Below are positions 24,120-36,099 of a stretch of 64,000 nt of DNA, piece by piece. The position numbers and the translations under genes are program-made. The notes under the pieces are model-generated. The model had not been told where the DNA came from and made no database searches. It saw only the letters and a list, made by a program, of their open reading frames with translations. This stretch comes from Hemibagrus wyckioides (taxonomy: Eukaryota; Chordata; Actinopteri; Siluriformes; Bagridae): assembly GCF_019097595.1 (NCBI RefSeq), contig NC_080715.1:2638073-2702072 (forward strand), given 5' to 3'. Every line of letters starts with the position of its first letter. The first letter of the stretch is position 1.

Positions 24120-25343
24120 CACTATATTGCCAAAAGTATTCGCTCACCTGCCTTGACTCGTATATGAACTTAAGTGACATCCCATTCCTAATCCATACGG
24201 TTCAATATGACGTCGGTCCACCCTTTGCAGCTATAACAGCTTCAACTCTTCTGGGAAGGCTGTCCACAAGGTTTGACCATTCTTCTAGAAGCGCATTTGT
24301 GAGGTCACACACTGATGTTGGACGAGAAGGCCTGGCTCTCAGTCTCCGCTCTAATTCATCCCAAAGGTGTTCTATCAGGTTGAGGTCAGGACTCTGTGCA
24401 GGCCAGTCAAGTTCATCCACACCAGACTCTGTCATCCATGTCTTTATGGACCTTGCTTTGGTCACTGGTGCACAGTCATGTTGGAAGAGGAAGGGGCCAG
24501 CTCCAAACTGTTCCCACAAAGTTGGGAGCATGGAATTGTCCAAAATGTCTTGGTATGCTGAAGCATTCAGAGTTCCTTTCACTGGAACTAAGGGGCCAAG
24601 CCCAGCTCCTGAAAAACAACCCCACACCATAATCCCCCCTCCACCAAACTTTACACTTGGCACAATGCAGTCAGACAAGTACCGTTCTCCTGGCAACCGC
24701 CAAACCCAGACTCGTCCATCAGATTGCCAGATGGAGAAGCGCAATTCGTCACTCCAGAGAACGCGTCTCCACTGCTCTAGAGTCCAGTGGCGGCGTGCTT
24801 TACACCACTGCATCTGACGCTTTGCATTGCACTTGGTGATGTATGGCTTGGATGCAGCTGCTCGGCCATGGAAACCCATTCCATGAAGCTCTCTGCGCAC
24901 TGTTCTTGAGCTAATCTGAAGGCCACATGAAGTTTGGAGGTCTGTAGCGATTGACTCTGCAGAAAGTTGGCGACCTCTTCGCACTATGCGCCTCAGCATC
25001 CGCTGACCCCGCTCCGTCAGTTTACGTGGCCTACCACTTTGTGGCTGAGTTGCTGTCGTTCCCAAACACTTCCACGTTCTTATAATACAGCTGACAGTTG
25101 ACTGTGGAATATTTAGGAGCGAGGAAATTTCACGACTGGATTTGTTGCACAGGTGGCATCCTATCACAGTTCCACGCTGGAATTCACTGAGCTCCTGAGA
25201 GCGACCCATTCTTTCACAAATGTTTGTAAAAACAGTCTGCATGCCTAGGTGCTTGATTTTATACACCTGTGGCCATGGAAGTGATTGGAACACCTGATTC
25301 TGATTATTTGGATGGGTGAGCGAATACTTTTGGCAATATAGTG
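24120..25343 (-). mobile_element. Tc1-like DNA transposon, copy B, full length
   Basis: It has the same ends as copy A, flanked by TA at 24118-24119 and 25344-25345, and is 1224 bases long. Its transposase frame is open from start to stop, on the minus strand. Compared with copy A it lacks 24 bases near the 3' end of the gene. Confidence 0.95.
24202..25209 (-). CDS. Tc1-like transposase, open frame with small internal deletion
   Basis: From [13 protein letters not shown] the frame has about 335 codons, near the usual 340 of the family. The open frame extends upstream to 25293, including [11 protein letters not shown], but the internal Met matches usual starts. It has a paired-like DNA-binding N-terminus, the [11 protein letters not shown] hook, and the DD34E triad in [15 protein letters not shown] and [10 protein letters not shown]. 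Near the C-terminus EEWS joins directly to [11 protein letters not shown], whereas copy A has eight more residues (KIPINTLL), so a 24-base in-frame deletion has occurred. Activity is uncertain. The enzyme would bind the element ends and move it between TA sites. Confidence 0.9.
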   Translation of the reverse strand: MGRSQELSEFQRGTVIGCHLCNKSSREISSLLNIPQSTVSCIIRTWKCLGTTATQPQSGRPRKLTERGQRMLRRIVRRGRQLSAESIATDLQTSCGLQISSRTVRRELHGMGFHGRAAASKPYITKCNAKRQMQWCKARRHWTLEQWRRVLWSDELRFSIWQSDGRVWVWRLPGERYLSDCIVPSVKFGGGGIMVWGCFSGAGLGPLVPVKGTLNASAYQDILDNSMLPTLWEQFGAGPFLFQHDCAPVTKARSIKTWMTESGVDELDWPAQSPDLNLIEHLWDELERRLRARPSRPTSVCDLTNALLEEWSNLVDSLPRRVEAVIAAKGGPTSY

Positions 25344-25369
25344 TATCTATCGATCTATCTACACAGTTT

Positions 25370-25950
25370 TAATTCATTAATCTTTTATAATTAAGTTTTA
25401 AATTAATTAATAATTTAAATTAATTAATAATTTAGGCGCCTACATATCTTTATATATATATATATATCTTTTCATTGTTGATATTATAATAGTAAGAAAC
25501 TAACATGAGACTAATATTAGACTAAACTGTTAGCAGAGCATTCAATCATCTAGAGTCTTAACTGAGATCCGTCTCAGCAGAATGTCCTCGACACACCTGT
25601 ATTAAACAGATAGAGCCGTTGCTATAGAAACCGTATATATCTATACAATGTCTCTGAAGGAGCTGGACGATTGTCAGATATGACGAGCTGTTTCACTAAG
25701 ATAACTTTTTTTACATATATATATATACACATATATCAGCTAAACAAACAAGCCTGAGGGGAAAGAAAAGTAATGGCACTCGGCTGCATGCTGAATGAAG
25801 CGAGACTGAAGCGAGTCATGAAAATTTGCACATAAAATAACATTAAGTAATAATCAGCGAGTCCCTGAGGGTGAAGGGAAAGACATTTAAAAACACATTT
25901 AAAGCAGTTTAGTAATAAATTGGGACATTAACACAATCTGGTTGATTCCA
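25370..25950. other. AT-rich non-coding sequence
   Basis: I see no gene or clear element. Confidence 0.5.
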
Positions 25951-25954
25951 GGAA

Positions 25955-26073
<119 letters not shown>

Positions 26074-26170
26074 ATCAGTGCCTTAGTAAATATTGCAATA
26101 ATAAATAGCTGTAAAACCTTGACAAACTCTCTGAATATAACTTAAGTGATTGTTTGAGTTGGACACAGTA

Positions 26171-26637
26171 CACCGATCAGCTATAACACTGTGAGCAGTG
26201 ACCGGTGAGGTGAATAAGACTGAGTATCTCCTCATCATGGCACCTGTTAGTGGGTGGGATATATTAAGCAGCAAGTCAACATTTTGTCCTCAAAGTTGAT
26301 GTTAGAAGCAGGAAAAATGGACAAGTGTAAGGATTTGAGCGAGTTTGACGAAGGGCCAAATTGTGATGGCTAGACCACTGGATCAGAGCATCTCCAAAAC
26401 TGCAGCTCTTGTGGGATGTTCCCGGTCTGCATTCTATCAAAAGTATCCTTTGAGTCCTGTAAGCTGTGAGGTGGGGCCCATGAAGGATCTACTGCTAACA
26501 GCTTGGTGCCAGATTCCACAGCACACCATCAGGGATCTAGTGGAGTCCATGCCTCGACGGGTCAGGGCTGTTTTGGCAGCAAAAGGGGGACCAACACAAT
26601 ATTAGTCAGGTGGTCATAATGTTATGCCTGATGAGTG
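26171..26637 (+). mobile_element. Tc1-like element of a second family, internally deleted
   Basis: The ends (caccgatcagctataacac and cataatgttatgcctgatgagtg) are imperfect inverted repeats with flanking TA at 26169-26170 and 26638-26639. The 5' part encodes a transposase N-terminus ([22 protein letters not shown]). This joins directly to the last codons of a transposase ([19 protein letters not shown]), so the catalytic middle is gone. Elements at 44371-44900 and 35600-35830 belong to the same family. Confidence 0.8.
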
Positions 26638-26639
26638 TA

Positions 26640-27359
26640 TATGCATGTATGTTGAGTTTTTCATTGGACTTTTCTGCATTTGTGCACTCATAATTTATAT
26701 TTGCTTGGGTGATGAACTGCAGGCCAACAACACATGGAACTCATGAATGTTTTCAAGAACTTGTGTCTGCCCAGTGTATCCGCTGTCCGGCAGCTGTAGA
26801 CTAGACTTGCCTCAGAATTATCCCATTGGCTGACGGACATGCCGAGACAAATCCAGCTGTGCCATCAAATAATCCATCATTTTGGTCCTGTCTGTCTCGC
26901 TGCTGTGTTGCTGTCTGATGAGATATAGGAGAGTGTGTGTGCTGGTACTGGGCTCACTGGATGGTGTATAACTATATAACTAAACCCGTGCACATGGTAG
27001 TACAGCATGTGAGCAGAAATTCCTCATGGCGTGGCAACATTTCAGCTCTGCAAAAAGCAGATAAAGTTTGAAATCTAATTGTTACCCCAATAATCAAACC
27101 ATAACACACATGTAGGACCTCATGTCCTTTCCTTTAGTGTCTCCATCAGGTGCTAATTCAGCCATTTTGAATTTTGCTGTTGTTTGACCCTTGGAGATGA
27201 TTGAAATGATGCATCATTTGAAATCATGTTTTTAATTTTTTTATAGATTTGTATGATGTAAACACTAGCTCCCAGTCATCTCATAATTATAACACAAACA
27301 CAATATCATCTCTGTTTAGGTGACATCTTATAGGATGGCAGTGTAAGCTCTGCATATTC
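26640..27359. other. Unique non-coding sequence
   Basis: No gene or element recognised. Confidence 0.5.
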
Positions 27360-28190
27360 ATGGCTTCATCAAAAGGAGCACTTCTCAAGCATTATCGAGT
27401 GAAGCACGGTACTTTTGGTCATGGATATACAGTACCTTGTCTTCATTTAAACTGTCCTTGCTCCTTTAAAACATGGAATGGCCACACACACACACACTAC
27501 AGATCCCACCATTCACAGGAAACTGAAGAGTGTGAAGATGTTCAGTCTTTCACATGTCAAATTTGTGACTCATTTTATCCTGGTACAAAAGACTTTTTCA
27601 GCATCACACTTGAGAAAAAATGAAACCATAGCGTGTGCTTTTGAAGAATGGGATTTCAAGACGAACATACACAGGACTTATGTGACACACAGAAGTAGAA
27701 AATTCATAGCATTCAGTATAATTCAACCTGTAGAGTATTCTTTGGTTTCAGAAATTCAGCTTTCAGTATTTACTTGTTCTTCAATCCTTACAGCAGTTGT
27801 TGAATAATGAAGACATTTTAAAGTATGTAAAGACTAAACATTCAAACACTTCACAGTTGGCATCCTTCCATGATGGGAAATATTCCAAACTAAATGAAAT
27901 GTATGCTTATGAAGAGTTCCTTATTTCACTTGATCTGCAATCCTCTTGGAACATGATGAAAAAGTCCCAGCAGTGTACTGGGAGCTGGCTGATGTCCCAT
28001 GTGAACTGAGACCACGGCTAACATCAGTTTATTTGACTCTCTTTCACAAAGCAAAATATGAACGATCTCACAACATTGGAGAAGGAAGGAATTGGTACAA
28101 ATATCAGAGGCACAGTTTTTTCAGTCCTGGGTTCCCTCAGAGGGTAACTAAGATACTGAAAACTCTACAAGATAATAAATCTACAAATTG
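27360..28190 (+). pseudogene. Broken copy of a multicopy fish gene with C2H2-like zinc fingers (SAMD3-like family)
   Basis: Three overlapping frames hold parts of one protein. The first (27360-27623) starts MASSKGALLKHYRVKHG and has Cys/His pairs spaced as in C2H2 fingers (VPCLHLNCPC, CQICDSFY). Then comes FKTNIHRTYVTHRSRKF at about 27655. The last part (27940-28060) reads VPAVYWELADVPCELRPRL, a word I know from uncharacterised multicopy teleost proteins often named SAMD3-like. Frameshifts between the parts make it a pseudogene. The source may be transposon-related. Family naming is from memory and uncertain. Confidence 0.5.
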
Positions 28191-28249
28191 ATGCACTATA
28201 TTGCCAAAAGTTTTGGGACACCCCTCCAAATCATTGAATTCAGGTGTTA

Positions 28250-28556
28250 TTTGCATTCACTGTCCACACTATTATTTGCACAAAAGCTGGTCTATATGTT
28301 GTTTGTCTGCACTGTCTTGTCTTGTCTTGTCATCCTGTGCGCTTCTGTTGTATGTCTAGTTTATTTCTTGCACCTTAAGTATAGTTTAGTTTTATCTCTA
28401 TGTTTAGCTCTATGTTTGTCTGCATCACTGTACTTTGTCTGTGTTCTGTGTAGCACCTCTGGTCTAGGAGGAACGTTGTTTCACTTCACTGTGTACTGCA
28501 TCAGCTATATATGGTTGAAGTGACAATAAAGCTTCTTTGACGACTTTGACTTGACT
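28250..28556 (+). mobile_element. LINE 3' end, nested in a Tc1-like element
   Basis: The sequence ends with gttgaagtgacaataaagct followed by a degenerate tctttgacgactttgact tail, with a repeated cttgt word earlier. The tail type is common to fish CR1/L2-like LINE 3' ends. No coding part remains. Confidence 0.6.
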
Positions 28557-29165
28557 ATTTTTCAGGGGTAGGAACTCTTAATGCTTCAGCTTCATACCAA
28601 GACATTTTGGACAATTTCATGCTCTTTGTGGGAACAGCTCCATAAAGGTCCATAAAGACATGGATGAGTGAGTTTGGTGTGGAGGAACTTGACTGACCTG
28701 CACAGAGTCCTGACCTCAACCCCATAGAACACCTTTGGGACGAATTAGAGTGGAGACTGCGAGCCAGACCAAAACTGGGACGTCTTTGTGTGTTTATGGG
28801 AATTTTTGACCGTTCCTCTAGAAGCACATTTGTGAGGTCAGGCACTGATGTTGGACGAGAAGGTCTGGCTCACAGTCTCCACTCTAATTCATCCCAAAGG
28901 TGTTCTATGGGGTTGAGGTCAGGACTCTGCAGGACAGTCAAGTTCCTCCACACCAAACTCACTCATCCATGTCTTTATGGACCTTGCTTTGGTCACTGGT
29001 GTGCAGTAATGTTGGAACAGGAAGGGGTCATCCCCAAACTGTTCCCACAAAGAGCATGAAATTGTCCAAAATGTCTTGGTATGAAGCTGAAGCATTAAGA
29101 GTTCCTTTCACTGGAACTAAGGGGCCGAGCCCAACCCCTGAAAAACAACACCTGAACTCAATGAT

Positions 29166-29355
29166 TTGGAAATAGAAAAAAAAGAAAATAGCCTTTATTT
29201 GTCACATATACATTACAGCACAGTGAAATTCTTTCTTTGCATATCCCATCCTTGGAGGTTGGGGTCAGAGCACCTTGCTCAACTTGGCGGTGTTGGGGCT
29301 CAAACTCACGATCAACGACCCAAAGCCTTAACCAACTGAGCCACCACCGCCCCAA
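29166..29355 (-). mobile_element. tRNA-derived SINE, - orientation, nested
   Basis: It is the reverse complement of the SINE at 4001-4260. Shared words include the tail (cagcacagtgaaattctttc), catcccatccttggaggttg, and the tRNA-like head (ggctcaaactcacgatc, ccaactgagccaccaccgcc). The middle is shorter than in the first copy. Confidence 0.8.
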
Positions 29356-29884
29356 AACTACTGGCAATATAGTGTATACAAACACACTTTCTGTAGGCTT
29401 CCTGAAGAACTTTCTGTGTAATGGATGTGAACAGATCTTCATAGAACTGTACATCCTGACCAAGAACAATTTATTTTAAACATGTAAGTGGTGTGGAACC
29501 ATCCAGGGGACATCCTTTGTATCACTAGTGAGTATTTTTCACCTGGATATGTGAAAATAGTCAGAACTGGACCTTGAGAAGTGCTGATGAAGGCTCCAGG
29601 CACATCATCATCATCGTCATCATCATCATGTTTTCATTGAATTTATTAAAAGGTTTCACCTCCAGGAATGTTTACGCCTGGACCTTCAGCTCTGTGGATG
29701 AACTTTCAAACGTCTGGCACCAAAGATGGAAATCTGATTTCTTTGTCATTTTGCTCCTCTGTTTTTTTCCTTAATGCACTTTTCTGCTTTCTCCCAGGAG
29801 CAGATACACCTGGCTCTTTAAATCCTCTGCAGCCAGGCAGAATGACTGAGGTTCTGTTTAATCCAATTCCTTTCATTAAGAACG

Positions 29885-30170
29885 TCATTTTAGTTTGAGG
29901 ATCAGCGGAATTTAAGCGATTTTGTCATCGACACCTCGGCAAGCTGAGAATGAACAGTGTGATGGTGTCATGTCTAATTTATCTGTTAAAGTCATTACAC
30001 ACTCCTGCAGGTTTGCACATGGATGGATCGGAGTCGCTGAGCCTCGTTCCGGGTCTAATTATGATTTATCTTTCACCACCTGACAAATTGCTTTAACAAA
30101 GTTTAATGCGGTCGGAGAGGCGGGAAGCCGAGCGGGAAGCTGCTCCGTAAATATATGGCGGAAACCGCAG
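29885..30170. promoter_or_regulatory. Possible conserved non-coding element (guess)
   Basis: A repeat-free stretch whose base composition and word content differ from the surroundings: several TAAT cores, a CACCTG E-box and an AACAAAG (SOX/TCF-like) word near 30080-30100. It suggests a regulatory element between thsd7b and hnmt. Without cross-species alignment this is only a guess. Confidence 0.15.
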
Positions 30171-31839
30171 GATAAATGAACACACTGAAGACGGATTCGT
30201 CTGAGGCTTCCGCCATTTGGTGAAACTAGTTAAGATGAAAACTTCAAACTAAATTTACTAAACTGAATTATCCCCCAGTGCTTCTGAGTTCTGTGCTCTG
30301 ATTGGTCAGAAGGTGTTGATTAATTCACTAGAACAGCAGCTCTGACTATAGCGCAGGTTTATATTAAATGTGCTGGCTCCGATTTACGTTATAGTTTCCA
30401 TAGCAACATCTCATTCATATCTGTGACATTCTGTGTAAAATGTGTAGTTACTGATTTGGTGATGTTTTCTGGATATGTATCGTGTGTGTGGAAGGAGTCT
30501 CCAGTGTCAGTAAGACACTTCAGATGCTTCTTTGAGGTTTCTCAGGACATGACAAGCTGGGTTTTTTTTTCTGTTTTTGGTCTTAATAGCGTAAAAAATG
30601 AAAAAAAATACACTATTTTTACTATAAAAGTGTGGAATTCTGGAACTTTTTACAACAAATTTTCTTAAACAGGGAGAAAGTGCAGTGAAAAGATCTGATA
30701 AAAGCCTGAAATAAATAAACAAAAACTGCAACTATATCTATATTTTCTAAAATAAATGAAGTATTTTTGACAGTAGTTTCACACACACTACATTCGTGGG
30801 TGTAATTCGCAGGTCGTGTGTGGAACAGAGGTGTTGTGAAAACTAGCGCTGTGTCTGTAAACTGTTGTAATCGTACATTCTGGAGTTGTACTCTAACAAA
30901 GACACAAAATCTGTAAACTGTGGTGGTCGTAGATTTTGGAATCCGACTCAGACAAAACACAGAATTACATACAATAGTTTTAAACTACGCACGAGTAAAT
31001 TAAAATCACACACAAATGTTCTGAATTACGCACGATTATTTTTGACAGTGATTTTATTCCATAATAAAAGCCTGAAACTGCAGCAGTGTAATACACATCA
31101 CACAGAACCAGTTCAACATCAACAAAACTCCAGTTCCACACTCTCTCTCTCACCGACTGGGAGAAACCTTTACCAGTTCACACTATGGAGCAGTGGGATT
31201 GTGTGTGTGTGTAGTAATGTGTATATAACACTGTGTACTGTGAGCTTGTGTCTTAGTACAGTTTGATTATTTACAGTTTTTCTGGTACAGTGGTTTCATA
31301 TTGGAGAGTAATTAGGGTCAGGTGAGTGCAGGAGTCTGGACACAGGAGGCAGGTGTGAGACAGCTGCAGGTTTTTCTTCTGCAGAGTGGGATGAACATCT
31401 CAAATCATTTGATTAATGATAAAGCTGGTTTTGTGAGTAAGAGTAATCTTTATAAGTGGAGGCATGGCCTCAGCTCCGCTCTCCATTCACAAACCGGGGC
31501 TTGACCACGCCCCCGCCTCCTCGATAAGATAGCTACATATCTGCATATATCTGAAACCAGATTGAACCAGATTTTAGTCCCAGTTTCTTCTCAGTCCAAT
31601 AGATCCTGATCTTCTCTTTTTACCTCTCATGATTAGGAGTTGTCCTTCCTTATGTCCATGCTGTCCTTCCTCCAGTTCCTGGCCAGTCAGAACCCTTCAC
31701 ATACTGGTGTAACTGGACAAGTGCACACTACTTGTGTAGATGTGCTTGATATACTGAAAGCTCTGACCGTCTGAGTAAATCGTCTCTGTGTTTCTTGAGA
31801 ACAGGAGCATTCTCAAATTAATTAAAATATTCAGTTTCA

Positions 31840-31895
<56 letters not shown>

Positions 31896-32300
31896 CTCTG
31901 CCATAAAACTAATAAATTTAGCATTATTTCTTATTGTATCTCCAGTGTTTTGGGGTTAAACTGTTTGTGTATATCTCAGTTCCCGGCAGTGTGTGTGTGT
32001 GTGTGTGTGTGTGACGAAGTGAGATGTTTGTCCTTTGACATGGAATCAGCGTATAAAGCACAGAAGTGTTTGCACTTTCAATTAAATTAGCAGCAGTGTG
32101 TGAATATTAATCTGTAACCTCTGTCCTTGTGAGCGATAACGCTCTTCATCACCGTGTGTCACTTTACAGTGTTAGTTAATATTTTACAGCAGCGCCGCAC
32201 GTCTGCTGAGCTCCGGCCTACACGGGTCAGGAATTACTGCTGAGTAATGGCTGTGTGTGTGTGTAGCGGTCAGAGAGAGACAGCGTGGGACATGTTGCTC
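30171..32300. other. Intergenic sequence without recognisable genes
   Basis: Contains a degenerate tandem word around 30840-30960 (tctgtaaactgtngtngtcgta), a GA tract at 31838-31894 and a TG tract at 31989-32013. I see no exon. Confidence 0.5.
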
Positions 32301-32303
32301 ATA

Positions 32304-32760
32304 CACTATATTGGCAAAAGTATTGGGACACCCCTCCATGTCATTGAGTTCAGGTGTTGTTTTTCAGGGGTTGGGCTCCGCCCCTTAGTTCCAGTGAAAG
32401 GAACTCTTAATGCTTCAGCTTCATACCAAGACATTTTGGACAATTTCATGCTCTTTGTGGGAACAGTTTGGGGATGACCCCTTCCTGTTCCAACATGACT
32501 GCACACCAGTGACCAAAGCAAGGTCCATAAAGACATGGATGAGTGAGTTTGGTGTGGAGGAACTTGACTGTCCTGCACAGAGTCCTGACCTCAACCCCAT
32601 AGAACACCTTTGGGATGAATTAGAGCGGAGACTGTGAGCCAGACCAAAAGTTTTGGGACGTCTGCCTTTCCATGCACATGAATGTAATATGGAGTTGTCC
32701 CGCCCTTTACAGCTATAACAGCTTCAACTCTTCTACATCCATAACTACTGTACATCGGTG
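32304..32760 (+). mobile_element. Tc1-like element, shortened
   Basis: The left end (cactatattggcaaaagtat) follows a TA. The body encodes a middle transposase stretch ([20 protein letters not shown], then [19 protein letters not shown]), so two catalytic acidic regions survive. The helix-turn-helix part is missing and the right end is decayed. It is the same family as 28194-29374. Confidence 0.8.
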
Positions 32761-32880
32761 TGTAACCATAGCAATGGTTTCGTCTTTTCCTTCCGTATTT
32801 CTGTTTTATTGTTAATCAGAAATGTAAATAGATTGAAATGAGATGGATTTTCACAGCAGGAAGAAATGACCCATAGGCTG

Positions 32881-32920
<40 letters not shown>

Positions 32921-34589
32921 GAAAAAGGAAGAAACTGGACGAGAAATAACCGGATGTTCTCTGAATATCTTCCAGCTCTGGTGATTAATTAACCTGCAGA
33001 CCGACTGCTGTGTTCCAGATGTTATATAAGCGCCTCACGTTGTCCTGTTGGTATTAATTCTGAGTTTAATTACTCAGGAAATCGTTGATAAGTTTCACCT
33101 GGAGTTGGTTTGGAAACCTGGACCGTAGGACCAAGGCTACGAGCTGAATTGATGTTGAAACTGTTCCATTTAACCCTACACACTCGTCCACTTACAGTCA
33201 GTACGCTAGTGTAGGCAGCTTGCTATGCTAAGTGATACAGAATCACACGCGTATCCAAAATAAACCACGGTTCGATTCAATATTTCACTTTTTATTTATT
33301 ATTTTTTTTACCTCGCTAACTTCTCCATCTGTTTATATGAGAGCTGACGGAACTTTATGAGTCAATCTTGCAAGCTTGAGCATGCCAGCAAACACTTAAC
33401 TCTTCTACAACTTACTTTTTTTATTTACATAAAGTTTAACATTTAATCTACTCCAGCTTTAGATCAGTGCTAACAGACATATTGACAGATATTTTCCAGT
33501 TTTGTACATTTACAGCATCTGGATCTGGCAGACGTCTCATTTATCTCATTTCAATACCTGAGCAGTTGAGGGTTGAGAGCCTGGCTAGCTAGTTACAGAA
33601 AAAGGAATTAGCATGCTAATTAGGTGGAATATAATCTACAGATGGAGAAGCTGGTGCTGTCAAATAAGTAGAAAATATTTAAGTGCTTTTCATCTAATTA
33701 TCTAATCCACATGTAGCCTATATGCTAGCTGAAAGAACTTGATTCGGTGGCCCTGAAAAGAATGAGGAAACTTTAGCTACACTTCCAAATGCAAGACAAA
33801 GTAGGAGACCAGAAGCAGCAGTCAAGCAAACCTCCACCAAAACACACGGACGAATCAGACAGAGCGGAAAATGTAGATATAGTTAGAGAATGGAATTCTT
33901 CCCTCTGATTGGACGAGACATCTGTCACTCAGGATATACAGGAAGTAGGAAATTGTGTATCTAGCTTTATTTCTTGTACATGTGTGGAGTTCTGCCTTCA
34001 CTTTAAACCAGTTTTATTTGCAACTTTTAAAGATCTTTTCAAGAAAATAACAAACATATATTTATCTTTATAAGAAAATGGAGTTCATTCAGCTCTACTG
34101 TGCTGAAGGACGTTCATATGGTCAGTGTGATGTTGGATATACTGATAGTGTATCATAGAGTAAAGATTAGTTTATCTCTAAAAACACACCAGGAATGTTC
34201 CGGAAGACCAAACTATTCCAGATTAAAGGATGTAAGGAGCGCTATAAGAGCAGAGCTGTGTTCATACACACACCAATCCACTTTCTACTGCTGCAGATAC
34301 TGCTGGACTTCCTGTACATCCTGAGTGACCCATGTCTCGTCCAATCAGAGGGAAGAATTTCATTCACACACTATACCTACCTTTAACAGTTTGTCGGAAT
34401 CGTCCTTGTGTTTTTGGATTTGTTATTGTGTTTTCACTTCTCGCCCACTGTAAGAGTTATGTGCAAAAATGACGGAGAAGAAGGAAGAACGTTGTTCTCC
34501 AGATCAAGAGGAGTGAGAGAATGAAGTTAAATGAAGATAAACAGGTAGCGAGGATTATTTCAGTGGTCAGTGAGAATCCCGATGTTCAG
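32761..34589. other. Intergenic sequence
   Basis: A TG tract lies at 32884-32918, and a decayed SINE core (acatttacagcatctggatc, ggcagacgtctcattt) at about 33505-33600. Nothing else recognised. Confidence 0.5.
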
Positions 34590-34715
34590 TGAAGACGTAA
34601 AGATGCTGGACTTCTGATCAGAAGGTTGTGAGATCAAATCCCAGCCCCACCAAGCTTCCCCCGCTGGCCTTTTAACCCTCAACCGCTCAGGTTCAGAGCA
34701 TCTACAGGGTGCAAC
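34590..34715 (+). mobile_element. Degenerate SINE remnant
   Basis: It matches, in the opposite orientation, words of the SINE at 8694-8893: ggttgtgagatcaaatccca near the head, ccttttaaccctcaaccgct in the body. It is eroded. Confidence 0.5.
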
Positions 34716-35119
34716 AGAGATCGTTGATGCTGTGGTGTGGGTGAGCTGAAAGAAACTCTAAGGTGCCACTGAACTTGTCTGATATGATGTCCAGAGGTTC
34801 TGCGACACAAACAACAGCAAACGAAACACTGAAACACTGTCTTTAAGGAAGAGGCTGTAAAATGAACAGGATATTATTAAAATGTGCTTGTGATCGCTTT
34901 TATTAAACACAGAACACAATAAACACACTCTGTACTAGTATTACTGTATCATATTTGTTTTATTTTTGATGAAATAAGATCTATTTGTGTAGTAGATTTG
35001 TCTTCTTGGAGTTGAACGCCAGCACTCAAAATGGCGGCAGACAACAATGAGGGCTAGTCATCAAGGGTGTGTGATGTATAGATTGAAACACACCCCAGCA
35101 GTGAAAGTCTTCAGGGCTG

Positions 35120-35201
35120 TGGCTTTAAGATCACGGACAGAGAGAAGAGCTGAAGATCAGGAGCAGCCGCACGAGGGAAGAGGGAAAAAAACGAATAAAA
35201 G
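35120..35201 (+). other. hnmt: Probable 5' UTR exon of hnmt copy 1
   Basis: The words ggctttaaga, agagaagagctgaagatcag and a donor AAAAG|GTGAAC at 35201/35202 are matched at 47257-47340 upstream of the second hnmt copy. Such paired conservation upstream of both copies suggests a shared non-coding first exon with its promoter nearby. The 5' end is approximate. The first coding exon lies about 1.9 kb downstream. Confidence 0.45.
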
Positions 35202-35339
35202 GTGAACAGTGAGTTCTGATTGATTTATTTATTCATTCATTCGTTTGTGTCCGTTTGTCAGTTCGCGCGTGCTCGGTGCATGCTCAGGCTCCTTGCACGC
35301 GCGCGGAAACAGTGTCGTATTTTTTGACTGGTTTTCTAG

Positions 35340-35356
35340 CACAAATTTTGTGTGTA

Positions 35357-35389
<33 letters not shown>

Positions 35390-35402
35390 AAGAGAGAGAG
35401 AA
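35340..35402. repeat. TG/GA microsatellite
   Basis: A short (TG)n followed by (GA)n in the presumed first intron of hnmt copy 1. Confidence 0.85.
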
Positions 35403-35599
35403 TTCGGGGTTTATACCAACCTGTTGCTTGTCAGCGCTCGTGCACGATAATGGCATTCAAATCCTTTACCGTGCCTCGTATTGTGTATATTTGTGCACGT
35501 GCTCCTGCGTGTACAGATGTGCTGTGTCCTAAATCACACCTGCACTTAAGCTAGTGGACAGTTATATCAGGTGATCTCTGGTTTTAAGTGCCTTCTAAC

Positions 35600-35830
35600 T
35601 TGAACATAACCCCACTGACAGGTGAAGCGAGTAATACTGATAATCTGGTTCAGTGGCACCGGTCAGGATGTGTGATTATTAGACAGCGAGTGAACGGTCA
35701 GTTCTGGAAGTCGACGTGTTGGAAGCTGGAAAAATGGACGAGTGTTAGAATCCGAGAGAGCAGAGCCGCATCGTGATGTCCAGACTACTGGGTCAGAACG
35801 TGGAGCCATGGAGCAGTGGAAGAAGGAGGT
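35600..35830 (+). mobile_element. Eroded Tc1-like remnant
   Basis: The words ccccactgacaggtgaagcg, gttggaagctggaaaaatgg and gtccagactactgggtcaga correspond to the 5' part of the element at 26171-26637, with many substitutions. No ends could be placed. Confidence 0.45.
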
Positions 35831-36099
35831 CTGGTCTGATCAATCAGGATTTCTGTTCCATCATGTGGAGGCCGGGTGTGTGTGAGTCTCTTACCCAGCT
35901 TTTCAGCTGTTGTAACTCATCAGTCTGGAGGTTGGGTGTGTCTTGTGTTCTGAGATGCTTTTCTGCTCATCATGGTGATAAAGAGTAATTATTTGAGTCA
36001 CTAACGACTTCCTGTCAGCTCAGACTGCTCTGATCCTTCTCCTCTGATCTTCGAGGTGTGTCAGTCTGCAGATCTTCAGCTCACTGGATGGTTTTACTT

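Larger units (their letters stand above)
28194..29374. mobile_element. Palindromic non-autonomous Tc1-like element with two nested insertions
   Basis: The ends are cactatattgccaaaagttt and tggcaatatagtg. A transposase fragment on + (28557-28785) and a longer one on - (28790-29160) face each other as an inverted repeat and carry the same family words. A LINE tail is nested at about 28250-28556 and a SINE at about 29166-29355. The transposase fragments keep only middle and late parts and cannot encode an enzyme. Confidence 0.75.

Noticed and set aside
24164..24817. 217-codon + strand frame inside Tc1 copy B
   Set aside because: Antisense shadow of the transposase on the minus strand.
29574..29898. 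Open frames with hydrophobic stretches
   Set aside because: No start context, splice pattern or family resemblance; likely chance in T-rich DNA.
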